A stretch of 43,246 nt of DNA, taken from positions 1-43,246 of the IMG/VR virus record IMGVR_UViG_3300031566_000112. One strand, given 5' to 3'. Positions 22,482 through 31,597 of the stretch are shown piece after piece. The position numbers and the translations under genes were made by a program. The stretch is from a virus. The notes beneath the pieces were generated by a model. The model was not told where the DNA came from, did no database searches, and was given only the letters and a program-made list of their open reading frames with translations. Each line of letters opens with the position of its first letter. The stretch's first letter is position 1.

Positions 22482-23270
22482 ATGGCAGCTACAGCTTGCA
22501 CACTGACGGCGGGGACGGCGCTCAAATCGTCTTCCATGGCCATCCTTATGTACGCCGACCTTGCGCAATCCGCGAGGGAGTTCGTGGCCGGTCTTACCGG
22601 CATGAAACCGCCTATCGGATTCACGCGGGCGGAATGGGAGAGGAAACAGGCCGGAACATACGCCGTTGACATTTCCGGAACCCCGAAGCTGGAAAAGGTG
22701 ACGGCGAAACTCGATTGGCAGAAAAACGACCCGCTACACATCGAACTGTACAACCGGGGAAAGTGTCAGAACGACAACTTCAAAGACGTGTGGTTTTACA
22801 TGGAGCGGAATCTTGCCGATCCGACGCAAGATGTGATCTGCATTCCCAACCATGTCGAAAACCCCAACGGCGGATTTTCCGTCAGTTCATTTGCCGTCCC
22901 GGAGGCGTCCCTTGACGCGGACTACAAAGCCGACTTTTCCATGACGTGCGCGATCACGTCTGTCTATGCGTTCATCCATCTTTTCGACGTGGCAACGCCG
23001 ATCTACACGTTCACCGCCGGAACCGGAACCGGAGACACAATCACCCGTTCGTCCGGATCATTCGTTGACGACGGGATCACAGAGGGGATGCGAATCTTTA
23101 TCGACGATACGGCGGCAGGCGGGACGAATTACCGAAAAATCGTAACAGTGGACACCCTCGCAGCACTCACCCTCAACGTCTTCAAGTCCGGAACGTCAGA
23201 GGACGCGTATCTTGCCACGGACGCGACCGGACTCGCAACAACCGTTCTTCGCGCCGGATACCAGATGTAA
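22482..23270 (+). CDS. major tail (tube) protein
   Basis: The 262-residue protein is beta-rich and follows the completion gene, as tube proteins do. A core of about 160 residues is followed by a C-terminal domain (ATPIYTFTAGTGTGDTITR ... ) with an Ig-like or pre-fold feel. GGAGG lies before the ATG. It forms the stacked rings through which DNA is ejected. Confidence 0.65.
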   Translation: MAATACTLTAGTALKSSSMAILMYADLAQSAREFVAGLTGMKPPIGFTRAEWERKQAGTYAVDISGTPKLEKVTAKLDWQKNDPLHIELYNRGKCQNDNFKDVWFYMERNLADPTQDVICIPNHVENPNGGFSVSSFAVPEASLDADYKADFSMTCAITSVYAFIHLFDVATPIYTFTAGTGTGDTITRSSGSFVDDGITEGMRIFIDDTAAGGTNYRKIVTVDTLAALTLNVFKSGTSEDAYLATDATGLATTVLRAGYQM

Positions 23271-23283
23271 GATTTCGGCGTTT

Positions 23284-23321
23284 CCGGTCCGGGGATAACT
23301 CTCATTCCGTCCCCGGTCCGG
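23284..23321 (+). repeat. hairpin between tail tube and chaperone
   Basis: CCGG-T-CCGGGGA pairs with TCCCCGG-T-CCGG with one T-T mismatch and a 14-base loop. An A-rich stretch and not a T-run follows, so a simple terminator is unlikely on the plus strand. It may lower the transcript level of the chaperone relative to the tube protein. Confidence 0.5.
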
Positions 23322-23355
23322 ATAAAAAAAGGAATGAGAAAAAAGGAATGAGAAA

Positions 23356-23925
23356 ATGCCGAAACTCAAAAAAAGAATCAAACTTGTTGTGACGCTTCCC
23401 GAATCTTGGGAATGGGACCCGACTGATGCTGACGGGAAAAAAATGCTGTCAAAGCCGGTAAAATACGAACTTGGACCAGGAGAACTATCCATTTGGAGCC
23501 TGCTTGAAAAAGATTTTGCGGAGCTCCAAGATGACTCCGTTCGAATCCTGTTTTCCGAATCCGGTGAACGCGCAATCCAGCCGAGCAACAAAAAATCACG
23601 AGAGGAGCTTTTCCTCCGGCGTGTCGGCGGGGTGTCCGATGACGGAAAAATCGGTGAAATGGGTTCTTGGTCGCAATTTTACGGAAATGACGGCCAGTCG
23701 TTGAACTGTATCCCGAAAAACATTCGAGAATTCGCACACTTTGAGGGCCTTCGCCATTTCGTTTGCTCGCACGTCGGGCCGATACTTGACAAGGAATCCG
23801 AAGGGAAGGCGACGGATGAGGAAAAAAACTTGCTAAAGTCGCTCACTGGGCGGCAGGAGGAAGCGAACGAGCACACAAATCCGGGGACTGCGAAACGTGC
23901 CGTGGGGCGTGGGCCGAAAGAATAG
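23356..23925 (+). CDS. tail assembly chaperone, short form (G-like)
   Basis: The 189-residue protein precedes the tape measure in the order tube, chaperone, chaperone extension. Two copies of AAAAAAGGAATGAG (23325-23352) supply a doubled ribosome site. An A-AAA-AAC slippery heptamer lies inside the 3' part, after which the -1 frame stays open, as in lambda G/GT. The short form should be made in excess. Family motifs are not otherwise clear. Confidence 0.6.
   Translation: MPKLKKRIKLVVTLPESWEWDPTDADGKKMLSKPVKYELGPGELSIWSLLEKDFAELQDDSVRILFSESGERAIQPSNKKSREELFLRRVGGVSDDGKIGEMGSWSQFYGNDGQSLNCIPKNIREFAHFEGLRHFVCSHVGPILDKESEGKATDEEKNLLKSLTGRQEEANEHTNPGTAKRAVGRGPKE
23823..23829 (+). promoter_or_regulatory. 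-1 programmed frameshift site AAAAAAC
   Basis: In the chaperone frame the codons are aaa (23824-23826) and aac (23827-23829), preceded by an a, giving the X-XXY-YYZ heptamer. The -1 frame is blocked by TGA at 23817-23819 immediately before, and is open from here to 24302, so the slip point is well placed. Confidence 0.75.
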
Positions 23926-24302
23926 CCTACTCGAAACCGGCCATCAACCGTGCCATCCTGCGCGGGATGGCCGCAAACGAAATGATTCCGGCATTGGCGT
24001 GTTGCAAGGACGGTGACATACTCGCAAGGCGTGATATCGGATTGATCGATTCGGATTTTTCCGCGCTCATGAATTTTTTTTGCCATCGATGGCGCGGAAA
24101 ATCCGGGACGCTGAACGGGTGTCAAATTACGATCATGCCGGAAAATATGGACGCGTGGAACGTCTTCGCGCGAACCGGGCCGGGTGCGAGGTCTTCGGAT
24201 GTCGAATCAGCAATAAGGATGCTGGGCGTCAGGGACGCGCGTGATTGCTGGGAGCGGGTGTCAATTTTGAATTCGGAATTTGCGAAAGCGAGGAAAAAAT
24301 GA
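23829..24302 (+). CDS. tail chaperone frameshift extension (T-like)
   Basis: This -1 frame segment encodes a continuous domain (CETCRGAWAERIAYSKPAIN..., then ILRGMAANEMIPALACC, DSDFSALMNFF) that starts well before its first ATG at 23967, where no ribosome site is visible. The domain therefore looks like a fusion made by slippage at 23823-23829. Such fusions recruit tube subunits to the tape measure. An independent start at 23967 is the less likely alternative. Confidence 0.65.
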   Translation, partial: LAKVAHWAAGGSERAHKSGDCETCRGAWAERIAYSKPAINRAILRGMAANEMIPALACCKDGDILARRDIGLIDSDFSALMNFFCHRWRGKSGTLNGCQITIMPENMDAWNVFARTGPGARSSDVESAIRMLGVRDARDCWERVSILNSEFAKARKK

Positions 24303-24487
24303 CGGATAAAAGTTGCGGTGTGTGTCATTGCCGATGGGTATGCAGGATCTGGAAAGAGGCAGACGCCGTATCCGACAAGTTTGAGGGCGCATTCCAAAAA
24401 GAGCCAACTTCAAACATCAAAAAAGATATGATGGGAGTAATTGCGAACAGATGCAGTTACTTTATTGACGTTCGGAAGCCAAAGTGA
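24299..24487 (+). CDS. small Cys-rich protein (62 aa)
   Basis: Begins with MTDKSCGVCHCRWVCRIW, four cysteines within 12 residues, so probably metal-binding. The ATG lies in the previous stop (ATGA). No family recognised. It is wedged between the chaperone and tape measure, an unusual place. Confidence 0.5.
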   Translation: MTDKSCGVCHCRWVCRIWKEADAVSDKFEGAFQKEPTSNIKKDMMGVIANRCSYFIDVRKPK

Positions 24488-24645
24488 AAACAGACATCGA
24501 CATAACGATTGTGACCGCCCTCACCGTGATTGCGCTCGGAGTTTTGTCCGCCAAATGTTTTTTCGGATTCGAAGACGGAAACGCCATCCTCGGAGGTATC
24601 GTCGGCGGGTTTATCAGCCGGCTGAAGAGGTCGAAAAATGCCTGA
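24484..24645 (+). CDS. small membrane protein (53 aa), GTG start
   Basis: GTG at 24484 overlaps the previous stop (GTGA). Residues 7-25 form one membrane segment and a Gly-rich second one (ILGGIVGGFIS) may follow; the tail is basic. Ends within the next start. Holin-like in size but position is unusual; function unknown. Confidence 0.5.
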   Translation: MKTDIDITIVTALTVIALGVLSAKCFFGFEDGNAILGGIVGGFISRLKRSKNA

Positions 24646-24991
24646 TTTCAAAGTGATAAGCAAATGGTTCGGAGACCAGATTGAGAAAGAAATAATCGAT
24701 GCGCTGAAAGAGGGCGTTGACGAATCAACAGAAGGAATTCTAAAAGACGCCCGCGCGAATTGTCCGCGCGTTACCGGTGCGCTTGCGGAAAGCGGGCAGA
24801 GACTCCCGGCGAAAGTTGGCCAGAAAGAAGTCTACGGGCGCGTAATTTTCGGGGGCGGGAAAATACAATACGCGTTATGGCCGGAACTGAAAACGCGATA
24901 TCTCAGGCGCGCGCTGGTTGCAAACGAGAATTCAAGCCTGTTGAATTTTGAGGGCAAGCTCGGATTCGGAAAGCGGAAAAAGGCAAAATAA
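24638..24991 (+). CDS. HK97 gp10-like tail component
   Basis: The 117-residue protein has the gp10 family layout: long N-terminal helix (FGDQIEKEIIDALKEGVDEST), then ANCPRVTGALAESGQ (the AP..TG.L..S motif) and VYGRVIFGGGKIQYALWPE. gp10-like proteins join the tail to the head. Here the gene lies just before the tape measure instead of with the neck cluster. Confidence 0.65.
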   Translation: MPDFKVISKWFGDQIEKEIIDALKEGVDESTEGILKDARANCPRVTGALAESGQRLPAKVGQKEVYGRVIFGGGKIQYALWPELKTRYLRRALVANENSSLLNFEGKLGFGKRKKAK

Positions 24992-27900
24992 ATGCCAAGA
25001 CTCGGATCGGTCGAAGTCGTCTATAAAAGCACGGGGCTGACACAGCTTCGTGCCGACGTAAAGGACAGCGAAAAGGCGTTCAAGTCCGGAGCGACTGCCG
25101 CCGCCGCCTATGCCATTGCAATCGGAACTTCAATCGTCAAGATCGGGATGCCGTTCGAACAGATGATCCTTGACGCCGGCTCGGCGATGCGGGCAACCGA
25201 AAGAGAAATGGCGGCAATCGAAACGGCTGCACGAAAAGCCGGAGCCACGACCGAACACCAGGCAAGAGCGGCGGCGGAGTCCCTTAAATTCCTCGGGAAA
25301 GCCGGGCTTGATGCCGGGCAGGCAATGATGGCCCTGCCGGGGATGATGAATTTCAAAACGGCAATCGGCGACCTAATGGGTCTTGGAAAAGCGACCGACG
25401 TTATTACCGATTCAATGACTTCGATGGGTCTCGAAGTCAAAGACCTTACCCACCTAACCGACCTTTTTATAGGCGTGTCAAACCGGTCATCAACAGACGC
25501 GGCGATGGTCGGCGAAACATTCTCTAAAGTCGCCGGCATCGCCAGGCTTTACGGAATGGAGGTTGAAGACCTCACGACAATCATCGGAATTCAGGCGTCC
25601 GCAGGCATAAAATCCGGAATCGCCGGTCGGCAACTGAAAAACGCCTTTGCAAACACCGCAAAGGCCGCCGCCGAACTTGGGATAAAAAACGAGGGGTTAC
25701 TCCCGACACTTCGCGCCGTTGAGAAAGCCGGGTGGGATGCCGACAAGATCATGTCGGTGTATGGCAAGATCGCGCTCCCGACAGTCGCAGCCATGCTCAA
25801 CAAGATATCAGGGACCGAGAAAGGGACGTTTGATTATCTTCGAAACGAGATGGCGCATGTTTCGGACGGCATGGGCGAGACCGCAATCCAAGCAGAAAAA
25901 ATGCGCTCATCGGTTCAAAACCAACTCAAAATAGTAACAAGCCAGGTTGAGGATTTGGCACTTTCGATATATGACAACTGGAAACCGGCGATGCTCGACG
26001 CAATCAAGACAACGATCGATTTCCTTAAAGAAAACAAGACCATGCTGATCGGCATGGCGGATGCTCTTAAACCCGTGCTTTTGATACTCGGAGTCGGCGG
26101 GACGATGATCCTTGGGCTTAAAGCGCTTGCCATTATGACGCCGTTGCTTGCCGGGGCGTTTGCCACGCTGTCCGAGTCGGTCGCCGTATACGCGACAACG
26201 AACGCATCAGCCATAACCGTCCTTAACACCCAGCTTTTCGGGGTGTCGCTTTCGGCAAGGGCGGCAACCGGGGCAATCGGTGTGCTTACCATTGCGGCGG
26301 GTGCGCTGTTCGCCGCGTTCGCCGGGTGGCAGATCGGGAAATATCTGTATGATCAATTCGAGTTTGCGCGGGTTTGGGGTGTTCATTTTGTTTCAACGCT
26401 TCAACGCGGGTTCATCGAATTGCAGTTTGCCGGGGAATACACGTGGATGGCGATCAAAAACGCATCCATAGCCCCAATGAAATTTATGTTGGAATCGTTT
26501 AAAACGCTTACCGACATCGCAACATCGACAATGGGGGCGCTTGGGCAGACCGAGGAACAAACCGGGTTTGCGAAAATGTCGATGGACATCAATAACGCCG
26601 TCCGCGAAATGGACGCATGGGCCGGGTCCATTGACGATGTTGCAAAACGTAAGAAAAGCGCTCTTGAAATCCACAATGCAACAGTTGACGCCATATATAA
26701 CGAGGCAAAAGCCGGGGTTACGTGGGCCGAGCAGATGGCGGGCCATAACGACAATGTGACCGAGAGCAAAAAGAAACAGGACGACGTGCTGGCCGATCTC
26801 CGGAACCGACAGACAGCGGCGCAAATTTCCGACCTGAACAAGATATCAATTGCAGAAATCGCGGCGGCTGATGAGCGGGCAAAGGCACAAGAAGACTTTT
26901 TCCAGAAATCCGGGATGATGTCAAAGGAAATGTATCAGGCTAGGCTAAAAGAACTTGACGCCGAGATAACCCGTTTTCGTCTTGCCGGTGCCGATGAGTT
27001 GCAAATCACCAAGTGGAAAAACGACGAAATATCGAAGCTGAACAAACAGTATTCCGGACAAACCACGAAACAGCTTGCGTCAGATGGAAAGGCCCGCGAA
27101 AAAGCGCTTGACAAAGCACTGAAAGACGAATTCGGATTCCTTGACGAACGCGAAAAGGCCGTTGACAAGGCGTACAGGGAGACCGTCAAACAGCACGAAA
27201 AAATGCTTAAGGAGATTTTAAAGCTCGAAGAAAGCCAGATCAAAGATTTTGAAAAAACACTCGGCGACTCCCAAAAAGCCTATGAAGATTTTCTGAAAGA
27301 CAAGCTCGGCGTAAAAGAACTGTCCGCCGAATCGCTGGCCGAAATCGACCGGGAATATGCCCGTATTTTCGATGAGGTGAGCGCCGGAGAGGTGGATTCG
27401 TTCGGTTCGGCCATGACCGACATCCTGAACGCGAAATTCGAAAACACTGAGGCGCTCAAAGAAAACGACGCCCTGTATTCCGCATATCTGAGAGAACAGG
27501 CAATCGCAAACAAGGACATTCGCTTAGAATTCTACTCAGGGGCCGGGCGCTTTTCAGAAGAATACTACGCATCCGAAGTACAGCGGATCAACGAATATAC
27601 CGAAAAACTCCGGAAGGCAGGTGTTGACGCCGTGGACATCGAGCGCGAAAAAACGGCGCAGATGCGCGAACTTGACATTAAAAAACTCGAATCGTCTGAC
27701 AGTTTTTTTGCCGGCCTTTCCTTGTCACTCGAAAAGTCAAAGGGCGATCTGATATCATGGGCGGACGTCGGCGAAGAGATTGGAAACACATTCCAAAAAT
27801 CTCTCTCCGGCACGATATCAACCGCAATCAATTCCATTTTTGAACCGGCAGACACATCCGAACTCGAAGCGCAACTGAAAGACCTCCAATCGCAATATGA

Positions 27901-30900
27901 CGCCTACGCGAAAAAAATAATCGAAGTAGACAACGCAATTGCAGCATCCGGGAAGCAAACACAGGACGCCATCCGGGAAGCAAACCGGAAAACGATGACC
28001 GATTACGAGCTTTTTCAAGACGACAAGCTCAGGTACGCCGAAACTATTGCCGACGCCGAAAAAGCGATCCTTGATGAAAATTTCGAGCTTGCGGCTGAAC
28101 TGTACGAGGAAGCGCGGGGTATTGCGGCGACGCTCCAGCGGGAAGTGAAAGACGAAACGGCGGCGGCGGTCAACGAAATAGCCGACCAATTTTCCGGGTT
28201 GCAGACGACCTTTGACGATCTCGAAAATTCGATAGGATCATTCGGCAAAGAATCACAGACCGCGCTTTCAAAGTCCGCCGGGATTTTCAATTCCATAAGT
28301 TCGTCTGCGAAAAATTTCGGAAAAGACATCGACAAGATCAATATTGCGGCAGCGCTCGGAGATCCGAAAGAGGCTAATAAAATAGCGAAGGCCGTCATCA
28401 AAAATTATGGCGAAATCTTCAAGGCCGGCGAATCGAGCATCAACGATCTTATGGGCGAGTGGGACGATTATTACGAAAAGATCGAGTCCAATGAGGACAA
28501 AATAAAAAATATCCACATGTCCACCGATGACAAAATCCGCGAACTCATGCGCGGGACGATGGACGAGCAGGAACTTTATAACGACAGGCGTCTTGAATAT
28601 GACGAGACGTACGCCGAAGCAACACGGGCATTGCAAGAGGGGAATTACGAATACGCCGCCGAACTTTTCGAAGAGTCGATAGGACTTGCCGAAAAGCTTG
28701 CGGATGATTCGGTCGGGACGCTGGAGGAAAACACGGCTATTGCAATCGATCTGATGAACCAGGCATCCACAGGGGCAACGGATGCGATGACGGCCCACAA
28801 CACGAGTATGGCTGAATCAATGTCGGATGTGGAAAACGCGATATCAAGCACGTCGGAGGCGCTCGGAGACGTCACAGACGCGCTATCCGGCCTTGACGGA
28901 GCCGGTAACGACATCGTGTCAAGCCTTGAGGAGAATACAGCCATTGCCATTGATCTTATGGCCGGAGTTGGAAAAGGGGCCGCCGATGCTCTGATTCTCG
29001 AACAAGAGGCTCTCGAAAAAAATATCACCGATACAGAAATTGCAATGGGTGATCTGTCCGGGAAAATATCTGAAAAATCAAGGGACATAGAAACAGATTG
29101 GGGTGATCTTTGGTCCGGCATGCTGCAAACCGTGACCACGGCAATAGCCAACATGGTCGCCGCGTGGGCCGCCGAAACACTCACAAATGCGGCAATAACC
29201 GGAGCCGGATATCTCGCGGGGCTTGCCGGATACGAGGATGGCGTCTATAATTTTCAGCCAAGCGCAAACACCCCACCGGCAGGCAACGGCGGTTTTCTGT
29301 CAATCCTACACCCCGGCGAATCAGTATTGACAGAGGAGCAAACGCAGGATTTCATAAATTCAACAGGGTGGCCCGAGGCGCGGGCGTCCGTCCTGGATTC
29401 TCTCGGGATCGACTCAGGAGACACGGACGGTTTTCTCGATACTGTCGGAGACTACTCAGGGGCCGGGAAAGCACTGTATGATTCCTGGATGGCATTCAGG
29501 GACGGCGACAACACAGCCGGGAGCATCGCGCTTGCAAACGCATTCGAGAAGGCGTTTACAACGTATGCGGCAAACGCCGGTTCCCAGTCGGCGGCCAATA
29601 TTGCTGGCGGGCTTGGCGGAGCAGCCGGCGCAATCGGTTCCGGAATTGGCGCTTGGCAATCGTTCCAGAATGAGGACTATGCATCAGGGATCACGCAGAC
29701 GTTGCAGACGGCGCAACAGGCGGCGGCGGCATATCAGACGCTAACCGCCAGCACAATCAACACCACGTCCACGGCCAGCATAGCAGCGGCAGAAAACGCG
29801 GCTGCAAGCGGTGCAGGGAGTCTGTCAAACTCTCTTGGCGATATTATCGAGGGGGCCGGTTATGGCGGGGCGATATGGTCTATTTTCAACATGATCGCCG
29901 GTGATGAGCATATGCAGTCTTCAATTGCCACGACAATGGCATCGACAGGAGCGATTATTGGCGCCTCTCTTGGCACGGCCCTTGCCGGACCGTACGGGTC
30001 AACAATCGGAGGTTTTTTTGGCGCGGCAATTGGCGGTCTTGCCGGCACGGTAATTGACGTTGCAAGCGGGCCGGATGCGCGATTCGAGGTTGACGACCTA
30101 AACGGCACGATCAATTCCGCGAGGACATGGACGAGCGATGGGTGGGCCGGGAGCCTCAACCCGGCTGAGGGTGATACCGGAAGCGCCCACGGAAATGCAA
30201 GAAACACATATCTGCAGGCCACACAGGCATCAATGGACATGGCCACGGCAACGGTGGCATCCGTCTATGAAATGCTCGGGCCGGAAATAGGGGAACAATT
30301 CTCAAACGCGTTCGCCGCAAATATCGATCCTGTAGCTGCAGAGGGCGGAAACTGGCAGATAGGAGAGGAAGGGCGCGGTTCGAACACCGCTGCTCGTCTG
30401 GCCGCAACTTACTGGAACGATACGATGGACGCTCTGTCACGTGCCGCGTATTCTATTGCTCCTTCAATTGGCGAAGAGGCGGATTTAGGAAATATAACGA
30501 ATCCTCTGTCACTTCTTGGAATGTGGGCGATGGAAAACATGGTTCCAGATGACGTGCTTATCGATCCGACAGGACAGGCTCAGCTTGAGGAGCGAAGCGA
30601 AATAGGCAAGGCATGGGCGATTGAACAAGAGCAAATGCGCCAGTCCGGTGAAATCGGCAGCGCGGCAACTGGCGGTGTTGTGGCGACTCCGAACGAATCT
30701 GGTTTTCTGGACGTGACGACCGGGGAAGGGATATTTTCTGTTCCCGCCATGAAGTGGGCCGAAGACATCGGGAAAATGATCGAACAGGGCGGACTTTTCG
30801 GCGGGCAGTTCCCGGAATTCGACAAGCCAGTCGAGCAACAGCAGGAAATTGTGGTCACGTTTCCGGACGACGTTGGGCGCTCAAACGTGTTTTCAGAGCT

Positions 30901-31159
30901 TTATCTTTCGGATGTCGTAACGAACACAACCGGGGCCAATGAACGGCTTGACAGGATAATCGAACGCCTTGAGGAGATTGTCGGGATCAACCGGGAAATC
31001 GCGTCAAAACCGGTTCCACACATATCGGCAGACGGGCTTGTCAATATGGTGGCCGGTCCGCTACAGGATGGGGCGCAATCCGGGAGGTATGTTTTCAACA
31101 GTCGGGAAGTTTTGCAAGCCGCAAGGATAACGATCAATAACCCAAGGATCGGATGGTAG
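24992..31159 (+). CDS. tape measure protein
   Basis: A 2055-residue tape measure. The N-terminal 400 residues match the TP901-type core (MRATEREMAAIETAARKAG..., TEHQARAAAESLKFLGKAGLD, GIKSGIAGRQLKNAF) and end in hydrophobic segments near 345-450. Long charged helical parts follow. Two similar segments of about 58 residues occur near 996 (MTDYELFQDDKLRYAETIADA) and 1186 (MDEQELYNDRRLEYDETYAEA), and the LEENTAIAIDLM word occurs twice (near 1244 and 1313). The last 600 residues are Ala/Gly-rich. Length sets tail length, so a long tail is expected; the largest gene in the window. Confidence 0.92.
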   Translation: MPRLGSVEVVYKSTGLTQLRADVKDSEKAFKSGATAAAAYAIAIGTSIVKIGMPFEQMILDAGSAMRATEREMAAIETAARKAGATTEHQARAAAESLKFLGKAGLDAGQAMMALPGMMNFKTAIGDLMGLGKATDVITDSMTSMGLEVKDLTHLTDLFIGVSNRSSTDAAMVGETFSKVAGIARLYGMEVEDLTTIIGIQASAGIKSGIAGRQLKNAFANTAKAAAELGIKNEGLLPTLRAVEKAGWDADKIMSVYGKIALPTVAAMLNKISGTEKGTFDYLRNEMAHVSDGMGETAIQAEKMRSSVQNQLKIVTSQVEDLALSIYDNWKPAMLDAIKTTIDFLKENKTMLIGMADALKPVLLILGVGGTMILGLKALAIMTPLLAGAFATLSESVAVYATTNASAITVLNTQLFGVSLSARAATGAIGVLTIAAGALFAAFAGWQIGKYLYDQFEFARVWGVHFVSTLQRGFIELQFAGEYTWMAIKNASIAPMKFMLESFKTLTDIATSTMGALGQTEEQTGFAKMSMDINNAVREMDAWAGSIDDVAKRKKSALEIHNATVDAIYNEAKAGVTWAEQMAGHNDNVTESKKKQDDVLADLRNRQTAAQISDLNKISIAEIAAADERAKAQEDFFQKSGMMSKEMYQARLKELDAEITRFRLAGADELQITKWKNDEISKLNKQYSGQTTKQLASDGKAREKALDKALKDEFGFLDEREKAVDKAYRETVKQHEKMLKEILKLEESQIKDFEKTLGDSQKAYEDFLKDKLGVKELSAESLAEIDREYARIFDEVSAGEVDSFGSAMTDILNAKFENTEALKENDALYSAYLREQAIANKDIRLEFYSGAGRFSEEYYASEVQRINEYTEKLRKAGVDAVDIEREKTAQMRELDIKKLESSDSFFAGLSLSLEKSKGDLISWADVGEEIGNTFQKSLSGTISTAINSIFEPADTSELEAQLKDLQSQYDAYAKKIIEVDNAIAASGKQTQDAIREANRKTMTDYELFQDDKLRYAETIADAEKAILDENFELAAELYEEARGIAATLQREVKDETAAAVNEIADQFSGLQTTFDDLENSIGSFGKESQTALSKSAGIFNSISSSAKNFGKDIDKINIAAALGDPKEANKIAKAVIKNYGEIFKAGESSINDLMGEWDDYYEKIESNEDKIKNIHMSTDDKIRELMRGTMDEQELYNDRRLEYDETYAEATRALQEGNYEYAAELFEESIGLAEKLADDSVGTLEENTAIAIDLMNQASTGATDAMTAHNTSMAESMSDVENAISSTSEALGDVTDALSGLDGAGNDIVSSLEENTAIAIDLMAGVGKGAADALILEQEALEKNITDTEIAMGDLSGKISEKSRDIETDWGDLWSGMLQTVTTAIANMVAAWAAETLTNAAITGAGYLAGLAGYEDGVYNFQPSANTPPAGNGGFLSILHPGESVLTEEQTQDFINSTGWPEARASVLDSLGIDSGDTDGFLDTVGDYSGAGKALYDSWMAFRDGDNTAGSIALANAFEKAFTTYAANAGSQSAANIAGGLGGAAGAIGSGIGAWQSFQNEDYASGITQTLQTAQQAAAAYQTLTASTINTTSTASIAAAENAAASGAGSLSNSLGDIIEGAGYGGAIWSIFNMIAGDEHMQSSIATTMASTGAIIGASLGTALAGPYGSTIGGFFGAAIGGLAGTVIDVASGPDARFEVDDLNGTINSARTWTSDGWAGSLNPAEGDTGSAHGNARNTYLQATQASMDMATATVASVYEMLGPEIGEQFSNAFAANIDPVAAEGGNWQIGEEGRGSNTAARLAATYWNDTMDALSRAAYSIAPSIGEEADLGNITNPLSLLGMWAMENMVPDDVLIDPTGQAQLEERSEIGKAWAIEQEQMRQSGEIGSAATGGVVATPNESGFLDVTTGEGIFSVPAMKWAEDIGKMIEQGGLFGGQFPEFDKPVEQQQEIVVTFPDDVGRSNVFSELYLSDVVTNTTGANERLDRIIERLEEIVGINREIASKPVPHISADGLVNMVAGPLQDGAQSGRYVFNSREVLQAARITINNPRIGW

Positions 31160-31165
31160 TAAATA

Positions 31166-31295
31166 ATGTCAAAACCAGCAACAACTTGTGGGATTCGTCG
31201 CCCCGGGTGTCGGCGAGCAGATCAGGACGGGGCGGGTTGATATCGGGCTAAACGATTTGAAACGTCAAATTCTTTATGAATTTGGGAAGGCTTAA
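31166..31295 (+). pseudogene. small ORF broken by a one-base frame change
   Basis: An ATG at 31166 starts MSKPATTCG and runs into early stops. One frame over, GTG at 31188 onward encodes GFVAPGVGEQIRTGRVDIGL and ends KRQILYEFGKA with TAA at 31293-31295. Removing one A from the CAACAAC run would join them into one 42-residue protein. Either a real frameshift mutation, a sequencing error or a GTG-started 35-residue product. It is coupled to the endolysin start (TAATG). Confidence 0.5.
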
Positions 31296-31597
31296 TGACT
31301 CTGAGAGAGAAACAGTCAAAGTTTGCACGCATGGTGGCCGACCTGATCATATTCGCATATCAAAACGGATATGAGCTGACGTTCGGGGATGCATACGCGC
31401 AAACCGGGCACAGATCAGGGAGCCTTCATTATTCGCGACTTGCAATCGACCTGAACCTGTTCAGGGACGGCAAGTACCTGAAAAAAACAAAGTGCCACGC
31501 CCCGCTTGGCGAATACTGGGAAAAATTGGGCGGATCATGGGGCGGGCGATTTGGCGACGGAAACCATTACTCGCTTGAACACGGTGGCAGAAAATGA
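31295..31597 (+). CDS. endolysin, M15-family peptidase
   Basis: The 100-residue protein is a compact L-alanyl-D-glutamate/D-Ala-D-Ala type M15 peptidase. Key pattern: SLHYSRLAIDLNLF (H45 and D52, zinc ligands) and GDGNHYSLEH (H91 the third ligand region), plus LGEYWEKLGGSWGGRF. It cuts peptidoglycan peptides at lysis. It overlaps the next gene and follows the tape measure, with no recognisable holin adjacent. Confidence 0.85.
   Translation: MTLREKQSKFARMVADLIIFAYQNGYELTFGDAYAQTGHRSGSLHYSRLAIDLNLFRDGKYLKKTKCHAPLGEYWEKLGGSWGGRFGDGNHYSLEHGGRK

Noticed and set aside
23967-24302. Independent gene starting at 23967
   Set aside because: No ribosome site is visible and the protein domain clearly begins upstream in the same frame, so the frameshift fusion is preferred.
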